NCBI GenBank assembly: GCA_045613125.1
Contig: JAZLAM010000026.1
Span: 1 to 37,461, forward strand
Direction: 5' to 3'
Source: JAFTYO01 sp045613125
Lineage (GTDB): Bacteria; Pseudomonadota; Alphaproteobacteria; RF32; CAG-239
Length of the DNA stretch: 37,461 bases
In this document: positions 1-7,575 of the stretch, piece after piece
Position numbering within the stretch: position 1 is the stretch's first letter
Layout of the letters: every line of letters starts with the position of its first letter
Position numbers and translations under genes: made by a program
The notes under the pieces: model-generated
Databases searched by the model: none
What the model was told of the DNA's origin: nothing
The model's input: the letters and a program-made list of their open reading frames with translations, nothing else

Positions 1-414
1 TTTTGCTAAAAAACGACAATTTTGTTAACGAATTGTGTCTCATAGTTTTGATACAATTATTACATTAAAAACCGTTGTGTCAAGCCGCATTTTAACCAAT
101 TACGGATTTTAATTGTTTTTAGATAAATAAAAATGAGTAGATTTTATTTTTGACATGGTCGCTCCATTTTTGATATTATCTATTCATAGCCGACAGTTAG
201 GAAGTAAGTCGGCACTTCCTAACACAATTTGAGAACAGTTTTTATTAGAAATCTTTATACTTGAAATCAAAACCAGTAGAACACAACACTAATTGAAATC
301 AATCTATATATAGAATTTATGGTGTTGGACTTCCACCCATATTTATTTTTAAGAAAACCACATCAAAAGTAGTTTCGTGGTTATAATAAATTATTATCAA
401 AAGGATAAAACAAA
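1..414. other. Structured non-coding region ahead of the Rep-like gene
   Basis: I see no coding sequence here. From about 189 to 382 the stretch is dense in inverted repeats: the nested hairpins at 189-223 (listed separately), CAACAC (284-289) against GTGTTG (322-327), and AACCAC (356-361) against GTGGTT (377-382). An AAGGA ribosome-binding site lies just before the ATG at 415. Such density next to a Rep-like gene is what a rolling-circle origin plus a regulated rep leader would look like, but no known origin sequence is recognised. Confidence 0.4.
189..223. repeat. Nested, mutually exclusive hairpins (possible origin)
   Basis: GTTAGGAAGT (196-205) is a perfect 10-bp inverted match to ACTTCCTAAC (214-223), with an 8-base loop. 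Overlapping it, GCCGAC (189-194) pairs with GTCGGC (208-213). The two hairpins cannot form together. The site lies about 190 bp before a gene with a possible HUH endonuclease motif, so a nick site or rep control element is an inference; a bidirectional terminator is the main alternative. Confidence 0.5.
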
Positions 415-825
415 ATGAATTACGAAATAACATTTCAACCAAACAAATACAACGCATCAGATAGAGAATTAATATTAAATTTCAAAAAAGCATTGATGAG
501 ATATTATAGAAAATTATTGAAAGCAAGATATAACAAACATAAAGACAAACAATATAAAATGGATATTGATATATCACACGGAAATAGTGAATATTCATCA
601 ACACACCCACATTTACATATAAAAGCGGATATTCCGACAAATGAAATTCAGTTTTTTATGGAGTTCATCAAAAGTTATCTAAAAACAAAATATCCTAAAT
701 TAACGGCTCATTGTGGTAGTTTAATTTGTGATTTGGATAATCTGAAAGCAGGACTTTATAACCTTAATCAATCTGTCAAATATTATAATGAACAAGATAT
801 ACAAGACGGTAATTACATTATTTAA
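415..825 (+). CDS. Small HUH-like Rep protein (tentative)
   Basis: This 136-residue protein has an HPHLH stretch at residues 64-68, followed by a hydrophobic/polar alternation (HIKADIP). That resembles the metal-binding HUH motif on a beta strand in rolling-circle Rep proteins and relaxases. Near the C-terminus, Y123 and Y124 sit in a VKYYNEQD segment like the Tyr motif of small Reps (YxxKxD/E), although the usual Lys is Asn here. It is shorter than most Reps and may be the nuclease domain alone. The gene has an AAGGA ribosome-binding site and is followed by two small genes in the same direction, as expected in a tiny replicon. Known: HUH enzymes nick single-stranded DNA at hairpins. Seen: only the motifs. 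Function is inferred and a chance match is possible. Confidence 0.45.
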   Translation: MNYEITFQPNKYNASDRELILNFKKALMRYYRKLLKARYNKHKDKQYKMDIDISHGNSEYSSTHPHLHIKADIPTNEIQFFMEFIKSYLKTKYPKLTAHCGSLICDLDNLKAGLYNLNQSVKYYNEQDIQDGNYII

Positions 826-858
826 TTGATAAATACCTATGAAACAAAAGGTAAAACA

Positions 859-1344
859 ATGAATATGATAATAAATGGATTTAGAGAGCGAATAAAGGCA
901 TTAAGGGATAGAAACAAGCAAATAGACACAGAATTAGAAAAAGACTCCACAGAGTCAAAAAAAGCGGCTTTAACAGATGAAAAAGAAGATAACCTTAATC
1001 AAATTAGAAAACAACGCACCGAAAAATACGAATATGAACAAATAAGTGAAAGCACCGAATATATGAAGAAGTGCTATTTGTATCTAAAAAAATTAGGCAT
1101 CATAAAATCACAACATCAATTTTCCAAAGAATTTTTGAATAAATCACAAGATTACATGTCTATGATAATATGTGAATCACGAAAACCTGCCATCAATGCA
1201 ATAAACAACCTATTACATAATCTAAATGAATTGTATTCTCTTTATGAAGAATTTGACAATAAAGAAGCAGTAAACCGCAATCTTTATTATTTAATAGATA
1301 GAGGTCAACGCATTATTACCAAAAGAATATTGTCCTATTTGTAA
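859..1344 (+). CDS. Coiled-coil protein with HTH-like C-terminal half
   Basis: An upstream in-frame TTG at 826 would add 11 residues, but ATG 859 has an AAAGGT purine run before it and is the better start, giving 161 residues. The first half is a charged coiled coil rich in Lys, Glu and Arg. The second half, around the segment HQFSKEFLNKSQDYMSM, has the spacing of a helix-turn-helix of the kind seen in small DUF6626-like proteins, where a Gln-Phe-Ser opens the first helix and an Arg-Lys-Pro follows. It begins 33 bases after the Rep-like gene and is probably co-transcribed with it, so a copy-number or transcription regulator of the element is a reasonable guess. Function is not established. 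Confidence 0.5.
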   Translation: MNMIINGFRERIKALRDRNKQIDTELEKDSTESKKAALTDEKEDNLNQIRKQRTEKYEYEQISESTEYMKKCYLYLKKLGIIKSQHQFSKEFLNKSQDYMSMIICESRKPAINAINNLLHNLNELYSLYEEFDNKEAVNRNLYYLIDRGQRIITKRILSYL

Positions 1345-1353
1345 AGGTCATAA

Positions 1354-1539
1354 ATGGAATTAACCACCGCATATCATAAATTGATGTTATTTAATAAGAA
1401 ATACACCTACATAATGAAAGACGGACAAATTGTTTTCAATAATGGTTGGGCTTGGATTGTTGTATTCCAAGCCCTTAATAGAAGAAACTTTGCTATTGTT
1501 AAATATCGCGCTGGTAATTATTCGGTGGTTGAAGTATAG
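1354..1539 (+). CDS. Small orphan protein, 61 residues
   Basis: I do not recognise this protein. It begins nine bases after the preceding stop with an AAAGGT ribosome-binding site overlapping that stop, so it is the third gene of a probable three-gene operon. The sequence is compact, with a central aromatic stretch (NNGWAWIVVFQ) and no clear membrane segment or signal peptide. Its size and alternating hydrophobic pattern suggest a small beta-rich domain. The tight operon spacing is the best evidence that it is a real gene. Confidence 0.45.
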   Translation: MELTTAYHKLMLFNKKYTYIMKDGQIVFNNGWAWIVVFQALNRRNFAIVKYRAGNYSVVEV

Positions 1540-1730
1540 AAACCAACTGCTTCACTTCTTTGTTCTGATATAACGCAATGTCTGTTGGTTGAATATATAA
1601 TCATCTGCTAATTTATATAAAATTATTTATTGTTTTATCAAAAAGGTACTAAATATTAATACTTTACAAAAGTGGATATTTGTAGTAATATTATATATAT
1701 GATAAATAAAATTTAACGAAAGAAAAAGAT

Positions 1731-2441
1731 ATGACTAAAAATGTTAATGATGCTCGTCTTGCCGAAATGGATAGGATTTTCAAAATTAATAATCCTGATT
1801 ACCAAGATATTCATTTTACTTCCTTAAAAGAAGTTAATGGTTTCTATGTTGCTTCAGTTATTGATAAAAAAACTATAGAAGAAACATATCCTTATACTGA
1901 TTCTCAAGAGGAGTGCGGAAAAGCTCTTTATTTCATATTACCTAAAGATAATAAGCAATCAAAAGGTGCTGTTATTGAAATGAATAGTCATCCTACGTTT
2001 GGTTGGGATGCTGGAAAGTATGCTGGAACTTCTTTGGCACATACATCTATACAATTGGACGTAGAAGGTAAGAAGGTAGTGAATGTGTTTGGAGATAGAT
2101 ATCTAGATGTAGCAGATATGTTATCAGTAAGACGATTTCTTGGAGAACATAAAAAAGGTAGAGGTATAATAAAATTTTTAGATAAATTTATTATTGATAA
2201 AGAAGACTTAAGACAAAAAAGAAGAGAAGAACTAAAGGATAAAGCTTCAGCTATAAAGAACGATTTCGAAGAAATGCTTGGGTTTGGTGTCGATACGATT
2301 AAAAATAAAATTAAACATCTAAAAAATAGGTGCCGAGATATATATGATAGAACAACAAAAAACGTAGAACAAGCAAGGGAAAATCAAAAAGTTAAAAAAA
2401 CAATAAACTATTATACTAAACGAGGAGGTCGTGACAAATAG
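1731..2441 (+). CDS. Orphan protein with globular N-terminus and charged helical tail
   Basis: I do not recognise this 236-residue protein. Residues 1-150 look like a mixed alpha/beta domain with several aromatic and Gly positions. Residues 150-236 are very rich in Lys, Arg and Glu and predicted helical, ending in a basic tail (KRGGRDK). There is no signal peptide or membrane segment. A GAAAG ribosome-binding site precedes ATG 1731. The gene stands alone about 190 bp after the Rep-like operon and is closed by a terminator hairpin at 2501-2537, so it is a separate unit within the same element-like block. The basic tail could bind nucleic acid, which is inference only. Confidence 0.5.
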   Translation: MTKNVNDARLAEMDRIFKINNPDYQDIHFTSLKEVNGFYVASVIDKKTIEETYPYTDSQEECGKALYFILPKDNKQSKGAVIEMNSHPTFGWDAGKYAGTSLAHTSIQLDVEGKKVVNVFGDRYLDVADMLSVRRFLGEHKKGRGIIKFLDKFIIDKEDLRQKRREELKDKASAIKNDFEEMLGFGVDTIKNKIKHLKNRCRDIYDRTTKNVEQARENQKVKKTINYYTKRGGRDK

Positions 2442-2500
2442 TTTGTTTAGTTAAAATATTTTATCTGCAAAATAAAAGATATAACCTGATTATAAATTTT

Positions 2501-2537
2501 ATAACCTACTGATTTTAATATCCGTAGGTTATTTTTG
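2501..2537 (+). terminator. Terminator after the 1731 gene
   Basis: ATAACCTAC pairs with GTAGGTTAT across a 14-base loop and is followed by a T run. It lies 60 bases after the stop codon of the rightward gene. Confidence 0.6.
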
Positions 2538-2738
2538 TCTGTTAAAGAACATGATTAAATAGTTGTATCATATTTTGTTGTTTTGGATATGTCTAAATAA
2601 GTTGTTTCTACTCTTTCCACAAAACTTTATAAGTCCGCCCTTTATAATTACAATCCAAAATTCTCTTTATATCGGTAAAAAGTTGGTTTTGTAATTACAT
2701 ATTTTTTACTTCTCTCTTTTGAATAAACATCTTTTTTT

Positions 2739-2762
2739 GTAATAGCGGATTTAAGTGAGATG
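2739..2762 (-). repeat. Degenerate copy of the tRNA-Ser 3' end
   Basis: The segment GTAATAGCGGATTTAAGTGAGAT closely matches GTAATGGCGGATAGAGTGAGAT at the 3' end of tRNA-Ser (2903-2924), in the same orientation and about 164 bp downstream of it on the minus strand. This is the pattern left by an element integrated at a tRNA 3' end (attL/attR). Between the copies lies a stretch (2763-2830) clearly richer in GC than its surroundings. Confidence 0.6.
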
Positions 2763-2830
2763 ACTTCGTGCTCGGCGCTCATCGGCTCTTTGCCGACCGC
2801 GATGCTTCCGCCTCGCTTTCGCTTGAAGTG

Positions 2831-2869
2831 CGAACTCACTTGTTAGTGAGTTCAAATCTCACACCGCCC
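2831..2869 (+). repeat. T-arm-like remnant inside an inverted repeat
   Basis: GTGAG-TTCAAAT-CTCAC (2846-2862) is a perfect 5-bp T-arm with a 7-base loop. It is followed by ACCGCCC, which looks like a tRNA acceptor 3' strand, but no matching tRNA body lies upstream. GAACTCACT (2832-2840) also forms a 9-bp inverted repeat with AGTGAGTTC (2845-2853). With the real tRNA-Ser end on the other strand, the two T-arms face each other across the terminator at 2876-2902. I read it as a tRNA-end scar, not a functional tRNA. Confidence 0.5.
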
Positions 2870-2875
2870 TAACAG

Positions 2876-2902
2876 AAAAGCCCACCTTTCGGTGGGCTTT
2901 TT
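2876..2902. terminator. Bidirectional terminator between tRNA-Ser and the remnant
   Basis: AAAAGCCCACC, a TTTC loop and GGTGGGCTTTTT form a strong GC stem flanked by A and T runs on both sides. It can terminate tRNA-Ser (minus strand) and anything arriving from the left. Confidence 0.85.
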
Positions 2903-2906
2903 GTAA

Positions 2907-2997
2907 TGGCGGATAGAGTGAGATTCGAACTCACGGTACCCTTTGGAGGTACACACGATTTCCAATCGTGCGCCTTCGACCGCTCGGCCATCTATCC
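2907..2997 (-). tRNA. tRNA-Ser(GGA)
   Basis: Read on the minus strand, the acceptor GGATAGA pairs with TCTATCC, followed by G73 and an encoded CCA. The anticodon loop reads TTGGAAA with anticodon GGA. A long variable arm typical of class II tRNA-Ser precedes the T-arm GTGAG-TTCGAAT-CTCAC. The total is 91 bases. Its 3' side abuts the element-like region to the left, so it is probably an integration target. Confidence 0.96.
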
Positions 2998-3063
2998 AAC
3001 AACTCTCATCTTATTAAATCGTTTTTTATATTAAAGCAAGCATTTTTTTTATTGTTATATAAA

Positions 3064-3090
3064 AAAAGACTGCCGTATTTAGCAGTCTTA
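3064..3090 (-). terminator. Terminator of the 78-residue gene
   Basis: GACTGC pairs with GCAGTC around a CGTATTTA-type loop. Read on the minus strand it is followed by seven T. The stem overlaps the stop codon of the gene that ends at 3088. Confidence 0.75.
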
Positions 3091-3324
3091 GTAATCAAAT
3101 TCATCCAAATTTTCCAAATCTGTCAAATATGGATCATCAACATCGAAAATTTCTTTGGTATATTCATCGGCAAAATACTTATCATTTATCACAAAACCGG
3201 AAACAGTTTTCATTTCCTCACCCGGATAAAGATAAAGACCTTCTGCAGGATAAACATTACCTAATTCGACTCTCTTAGATGTTAACACGTGTTGTATTAA
3301 CTCTTCTTTTGTATACTTTTTCAT
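3088..3324 (-). CDS. Small acidic orphan protein, 78 residues
   Basis: I do not recognise this protein. It opens with a Lys-rich helix (MKKYTKEELIQHV), followed by a short beta-like section around EGLYLYPGEEMK and an acidic tail dominated by Asp, Glu and Tyr. No membrane segment or signal peptide is present, so it is probably cytoplasmic. An AAGAAG ribosome-binding site precedes the ATG at 3324, and its own terminator overlaps the stop codon, so it is a complete single-gene unit between tRNA-Ser and the GNAT-like gene. Coding nature is supported by these signals; function is unknown. Confidence 0.6.
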   Translation of the reverse strand: MKKYTKEELIQHVLTSKRVELGNVYPAEGLYLYPGEEMKTVSGFVINDKYFADEYTKEIFDVDDPYLTDLENLDEFDY

Positions 3325-3376
3325 ATCTTCTTAAATTATAACATTACATAATTTGATTATCGGTTTGTATATTATC

Positions 3377-4609
3377 TTACTTTTTCTGATTTGTCAATGT
3401 CTTTATGCGTCGAAACAATGTTAGATCTTGGCATTCAACTTGAGGCATCGAACGTGACATCCTTACTTTAGCCATCATGTTCTGTATACTTCCAATAAAG
3501 GAGTCTCTATTTTTACCTTCTCTTATAATTCCGTTTCGTAAAGAAACTTTATATTCCGTACTTTCATCAATGGTTATGGTATACGTATCAGCTCCGAGTC
3601 TTTCTAGTTTTTTAAGCCCTCCCGATTCTAATATATCTTTTTCATCTACGGTAAAATAGTATCTGTTACCTATAGGTTTATCTTTATTGGTAACACTTGC
3701 TCCTATCAACCTTTGTAATTTACGTGACGCATTATTTAAGACATTACATTTTATAAAAACCTGATGTGCTTTATCTGCTTTTTCCAATAAGAAATTATAC
3801 AATACATTCAGTGTTGTTACATAAATCTCTGTTCCTCTGCCGGCACCTTGACAAGACGGATCTAAGAAAAGCCCCGGATCACCGATACAGGTTTGCCTTA
3901 TAGGTCTTTCATGGTCATCATAATTAACTATAAAATCTTTTTCTTCTTTGCAAATTCGTGAAATACCGACAATTTGATTAGAATCCTTATCTATTACCTT
4001 AAAATAAAAATATTTACGATCGGCTTCTTTGTTGGCCTCTATTCCTCCTCTTACATATTTACCTACCGCATTTTCCCACATATCAACATTATCAGAAATT
4101 TCTGTAGGTTTTAAAAACTGAATATTATAATGCCAATCTTCTATAGGTATGGGAGGTGTTAATTCTTCATTTTTTATTTTATCCAAATCAGAGTTTCTGA
4201 TTCCGACTACTTTACCATTATTATCTATTCTAAGCAAAACACCTTTTTTATTGCATAAGTCAAGTATTTGTTGCCTATAAGCAAGCACCTTGCTTCGATT
4301 GCTATCTATAAAATGTTTGAGCATATGATTTTGATAATGTTTATCAAAATTATTTTGTTGTTTTACTATTCTGATTTTATTAGCTAACAATCGGCCGGCA
4401 TAATCACCCGTAAGCGTTTGCCTTTTTGACAAACAACGCTCCATATCTATTCTTGCAACATTTCCGATATAAGCTTCAAGTTTTTTTTCATTTAATAAAA
4501 GTTCAACGGTGTCGCGCCACGCCATTTTTTGGCTTATCTGAGCAAAAATTTTAATTTCTTCCTCAGATTGAAGCTCTTCCATAATAAAACGATGCGTTTC
4601 GATTCTCAT
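3377..4609 (-). CDS. GNAT-like acetyltransferase domain protein
   Basis: This 410-residue protein contains a region resembling the GNAT fold at about residues 195-330. It has a beta strand before FLDPSCQGAGRGTEIY, which matches the Q/RxxGxG/A acetyl-CoA pyrophosphate loop, and further on a CNVLNNASRKLQRLIGAS segment, which matches the Asn-x-x-Ser helix at the end of the fold. The N-terminal 190 residues are helical and charged and the C-terminal 80 are unassigned, so the protein is much longer than a simple GNAT. The substrate is not predictable. It is leftward with its own ATG and a GAAAG purine run upstream and is not closely coupled to its neighbours. Confidence 0.6.
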   Translation of the reverse strand: MRIETHRFIMEELQSEEEIKIFAQISQKMAWRDTVELLLNEKKLEAYIGNVARIDMERCLSKRQTLTGDYAGRLLANKIRIVKQQNNFDKHYQNHMLKHFIDSNRSKVLAYRQQILDLCNKKGVLLRIDNNGKVVGIRNSDLDKIKNEELTPPIPIEDWHYNIQFLKPTEISDNVDMWENAVGKYVRGGIEANKEADRKYFYFKVIDKDSNQIVGISRICKEEKDFIVNYDDHERPIRQTCIGDPGLFLDPSCQGAGRGTEIYVTTLNVLYNFLLEKADKAHQVFIKCNVLNNASRKLQRLIGASVTNKDKPIGNRYYFTVDEKDILESGGLKKLERLGADTYTITIDESTEYKVSLRNGIIREGKNRDSFIGSIQNMMAKVRMSRSMPQVECQDLTLFRRIKTLTNQKK

Positions 4610-4707
4610 AAGCTATCTTTCAGATATGTTACTATTCTAAAAACATAGCACAAAATTATCTTTTTGTCAAATATTTATTGGCGAAATATTAACAATTTAT
4701 CGCATCT

Positions 4708-5532
4708 TTATGAAAAAATTCGTTCTACTTTATTTTTAATACCATCTATAGCATTTTTGATATAATAATTTATTCCGAAACCGTTAAAATTATCCATTGT
4801 TGAAAGATGTTTTTTTATCAAATTTGTATCATATCCGGTTTTATTTTTAATTCTGCCATCAATATTAAACACTGATTCTTTTAAATTTATTTCCGGAGAT
4901 TTTAAAGATTTCACCCTAATAAACGGCATATTATTATATTTAATTAAATGCAAAGGATATGCCAATTGGTCTTCTTTTTTATAATTTTTAATGTAACTGT
5001 TCCCCACAAAACCTAATTCTGTTAAAAATGGTGTCAGAACCGTTTCATAACTTTTACCACCAATTTCGGGGGTAATACTTTTCCAAAATTCATGAAACTT
5101 ACAATTTTTAATTATATTTTGATTAAAAACCATAAAATAACTGTCTAAATGATAATTACTGTGATAATTTTCGGTCAATCCCCAAAAATCATAATTTTTT
5201 AATTCCATAAATTCAAAAATATCTTCTATATTAGTCATCGGACCATAAATACTATCATTACAAATTATCATCTCATCATATTTTTCAAGTTCTTGCCATC
5301 CGATATAATGCATCAAAAATTGCCAAGAGCCGAAGTATTTTCCACAATGTTGAGAACTTTGGGCATACTTTGTATAAGCTTTAATTTTTGACAATTCTTC
5401 TGATGACATATTTCCATCCGCAAAATAATATACATCGCTTATTTTGGACAACTCCTGAGCCAAAAAAACAACATAATCCTGAATTATATTATTTTTATCA
5501 AATCCAGCCAATAAACAAACTTTCTTATTCAT
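4708..5532 (-). CDS. Rhamnan synthesis protein F-like glycan protein
   Basis: The 274-residue protein resembles the rhamnan synthesis F family (RgpF, PF05045), which acts in cell-surface polysaccharide assembly. Diagnostic features are an early D-V-Y-Y-F-A-D strand, the motif GKYFGSWQFL, the core NDSIYGPM at about residues 93-100 (matching the NDS-x-x-GP signature) and then DFWGLTEN. It covers only the usual glycan-binding or transferase domain. The start is ATG 5532 with a strong AAGGAGG at the right distance; the GTG one codon upstream is too close to it. The gene precedes ctrA but has its own ribosome-binding site and a gap of more than 100 bp with a terminator, so it is probably independent. 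Exact sugar and role are unknown. Confidence 0.75.
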   Translation of the reverse strand: MNKKVCLLAGFDKNNIIQDYVVFLAQELSKISDVYYFADGNMSSEELSKIKAYTKYAQSSQHCGKYFGSWQFLMHYIGWQELEKYDEMIICNDSIYGPMTNIEDIFEFMELKNYDFWGLTENYHSNYHLDSYFMVFNQNIIKNCKFHEFWKSITPEIGGKSYETVLTPFLTELGFVGNSYIKNYKKEDQLAYPLHLIKYNNMPFIRVKSLKSPEINLKESVFNIDGRIKNKTGYDTNLIKKHLSTMDNFNGFGINYYIKNAIDGIKNKVERIFS

Positions 5533-5610
5533 CACAACCTCCTTAACATGGAAGTATTAGATATAAGTTATGATTTCATATTTTAAAGACTGCTAATATT
5601 TAAATTTATT

Positions 5611-5633
5611 AAACCCTGCCAAAAGCAGGGTTT
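5611..5633 (-). terminator. ctrA terminator
   Basis: AAACCCTGC, a CAAAA loop and GCAGGGTTT form a 9-bp stem just after the ctrA stop codon. Confidence 0.75.
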
Positions 5634-5647
5634 AATCAAAAAATTAT

Positions 5648-6334
5648 TTATTTTACTTCATCTGGATCCCTTAATACATATCCTCGTCCCCAGACGGTCT
5701 CAATATAATTTTTACCGCCTGATGCTTTTTCAAGTTTTTTACGAAGTTTGCAAATAAACACATCTATAATCTTAAGCTCTGGCTCATCCATTCCACCATA
5801 TAAATGATTTAAAAATTGGTCTTTATTCAGAGTTGAACCTTTACGCAAAGATAACAACTCCATAATACCATATTCCTTACCGGTTAAATGTAATGTTTTA
5901 CCGCTTACTGTAACAGTTTGCGTATCTAAATTAACCTCTACTTCACCTGTTTTAATGATTGAATTTGAATGTCCTTTGGAACGACGAACAATTGCTTGGA
6001 TACGCGCCAACAATTCTGCCTTATCAAAAGGCTTTGTCAAGTAATCATCAGCACCAAAACCTAAACCTTTAACCTTTTTATCAGGATCTGATAAGCCCGA
6101 TAATATCAACACAGGCGTATCAATTTTAGCATTACGCAAACTTTTTAACACTTCATATCCATTCATATCCGGAAGCATTAAATCTAAGATAATTATGTCA
6201 TAATCGTATATTTTTCCGATTTCAAGACCGTCTTCACCTAAATCGGTAGTATCAATAATCATACCTTCTTTTTTAAGCATAGTCTCAATGCTTTGAGAAA
6301 CAGCATAATCGTCTTCCACTAACAATACTCTCAT
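5648..6334 (-). CDS. ctrA: Cell-cycle response regulator CtrA
   Basis: The 228-residue OmpR-family regulator has a receiver domain at residues 1-120 with acidic pair D8/D9, phospho-acceptor D51 in IILDLMLPDMNGYE, and the TKPFDKAELLARI switch. A winged-helix DNA-binding domain follows (about 125-225), ending in the recognition-helix segment ELKIIDVFICKLRKKL and the GRGYVLRDP wing. This sequence, with D51 and the LSGLSDPDKKVKGLGFGADDYLTKPF stretch, is typical of alphaproteobacterial CtrA. CtrA-P controls cell-cycle and envelope genes and is fed phosphate by CckA, encoded at 28808-31408. The start has a strong AGGAGG. A CtrA box lies 60 bp upstream, suggesting autoregulation. Family assignment is very secure; the precise regulon here is inference. 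Confidence 0.96.
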   Translation of the reverse strand: MRVLLVEDDYAVSQSIETMLKKEGMIIDTTDLGEDGLEIGKIYDYDIIILDLMLPDMNGYEVLKSLRNAKIDTPVLILSGLSDPDKKVKGLGFGADDYLTKPFDKAELLARIQAIVRRSKGHSNSIIKTGEVEVNLDTQTVTVSGKTLHLTGKEYGIMELLSLRKGSTLNKDQFLNHLYGGMDEPELKIIDVFICKLRKKLEKASGGKNYIETVWGRGYVLRDPDEVK

Positions 6335-6393
6335 ATTACCTCCTTGTTATTTTTTTAATCGTAACACCACTATAACCTGATTTATTTATTCTT

Positions 6394-6408
6394 TTAAAGT
6401 ATTGTTAA
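6394..6408. promoter_or_regulatory. CtrA binding box in the ctrA-sodB intergenic region
   Basis: TTAA-AGTATTG-TTAA matches the CtrA site TTAA-N7-TTAA exactly. It sits 60 bp upstream of the ctrA ATG and 89 bp upstream of the sodB ATG, between the divergent genes. Overlapping TTAA half-sites follow at 6405-6418 but with a 6-base spacer. In AT-rich DNA a single match can occur by chance; the position ahead of ctrA supports it. Confidence 0.6.
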
Positions 6409-6496
6409 TAATTATTAACAACAATTTGTAAAATATATTCAAAAATTATAAAACATCTATATATATAGATTATATGTAAACTTTTAGGAGAATAAC

Positions 6497-7072
6497 ATGT
6501 TTAAACTACCACCATTAAAATACGAACTTGATGATTTAGAACCATATATTTCAAAAAAAACTATGGAGTTTCACTACTTAAAACATCATCAAGCATATAT
6601 CGATAATTTAAATAATCTTATAAAAAACACCGAATTTGAAGATATGTCATTAGGTAACATCATCAGAGCTACTGCAAACAACCCAAATTTAAGCTCCATT
6701 TTTAATAACGCGGCACAGATATGGAATCATACATTTTTTTGGAATTCGATGCACCCGAACGGAGGCGGAAAACCTCATGGCGAATTGATGACGGATATAA
6801 AAAATTCTTTCGGAAGTTATGAAAACTTCAGAAAAGAATTTAAAGAAGCTGCAATTGCTCAGTTTGGCAGCGGTTGGGTCTGGCTTATTAAAAAAGATGA
6901 ACACCATTTGGCAATTATGAAAACATCAAATGCCGATAACCCTCTGGCGCACGATTTGGAACCATTGATTGCAATTGATGTTTGGGAACACGCTTATTAT
7001 CTTGATTATCAAAATAAAAGAGCCGATTTTATTGATGCTTTTCTCGATCATTTGATTTTTTGGAAAGAATAA
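6497..7072 (+). CDS. sodB: Iron superoxide dismutase
   Basis: The 191-residue protein is a full-length Fe/Mn superoxide dismutase, which converts superoxide to oxygen and peroxide in the cytoplasm. The metal ligands are visible: H26 in EFHYLKHHQAY, H78 in WNHTFFWNS, D161 and H165 in IAIDVWEHAYYLDY. Q74 in NAAQIWNHTF is the second-sphere Gln placed as in Fe-type enzymes, and FGSGWVWL is conserved. The ATG at 6497 has a clean TAGGAG ribosome-binding site. It is divergent from ctrA, so the two may share regulatory DNA, including the CtrA box. It directly precedes tRNA-Glu. No oddities are seen in the sequence. Confidence 0.97.
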   Translation: MFKLPPLKYELDDLEPYISKKTMEFHYLKHHQAYIDNLNNLIKNTEFEDMSLGNIIRATANNPNLSSIFNNAAQIWNHTFFWNSMHPNGGGKPHGELMTDIKNSFGSYENFRKEFKEAAIAQFGSGWVWLIKKDEHHLAIMKTSNADNPLAHDLEPLIAIDVWEHAYYLDYQNKRADFIDAFLDHLIFWKE

Positions 7073-7131
7073 AAAAATATTGCTTGCAATATGAGATAAA
7101 ATGTATTAAAGAAGCCTTTATAAGCTCTAAT

Positions 7132-7207
7132 GGTCCCATCGTCTAGTGGCCTAGGACGCGGCCCTCTCAAGGCTGCAACACGGGTTCAAATCCCGTTGGG
7201 ATCACCA
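7132..7207 (+). tRNA. tRNA-Glu(CTC), array anchor
   Basis: Acceptor GGTCCCA pairs with TGGGATC, then A73 and encoded CCA. The anticodon loop CTCTCAA gives anticodon CTC (Glu, codon GAG). The T-arm is ACGGG-TTCAAAT-CCCGT. The total is 76 bases. Its 3' end (ATCACCA) is copied four more times in the next 3.3 kb, which marks it as the integration target of the downstream array. Confidence 0.97.
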
Positions 7208-7320
7208 ATACAAACAACAGCCTGTAAAATGGCTGTTTTTTATTTTGTTACCAAGCCTTTCAGCAGTTTCGAGTGTTAGTTTTTCAAAAATAGCTGTTTT
7301 AGGTAAATATTCGAAATGAG
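7201..7320 (+). repeat. Array repeat R0 (contains the true tRNA-Glu 3' end)
   Basis: It starts with the tRNA 3' end, ATCACCA-ATACAAAC, then a terminator hairpin (ACAGCC, loop, GGCTGT, T run), then an AT-rich arm of about 70 bp containing TTTCGAGTGTT and ending near TATTCGAAAT. This block recurs in R1 to R3 and in shortened form in R4. The rest of the gap up to the next gene (7321-7575) holds nothing else I can recognise. Confidence 0.85.
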
Positions 7321-7575
7321 TATATTAGTTTTTTTATTTACCAATAACTTATCAAATTTCTGCTGTTTTTAACCATTAAAATAAAACTATAAAATTTTTA
7401 CATAGAATAAGTATCTAACATAGTTGCATGAAAGGTTGTTTAGAGATACATTATTCTTGTAAAGATAATTTTAAATACCAATCTCTTATAAATTAAAATA
7501 TTAGCCGATAATGTAAAGATTGTAAAGCTATCAATAAGATATTAAAGCAATATAGGAATTAATGTAATAGAAACA

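Noticed and set aside
2648..2839. 63-residue minus-strand ORF
   Set aside because: It runs across the tRNA-Ser 3'-end copy and the GC-rich insert, and has no ribosome-binding site. I read it as an accidental frame.
2840..2870. Functional second tRNA or a tmRNA acceptor piece
   Set aside because: Only a T-arm and an acceptor-like tail exist. There is no matching 5' acceptor GGGCGGT upstream, no CCA and no tag reading frame.
2968..3264. 98-residue plus-strand ORF
   Set aside because: It starts inside tRNA-Ser on the opposite strand and overlaps the 78-residue gene, which has better signals.
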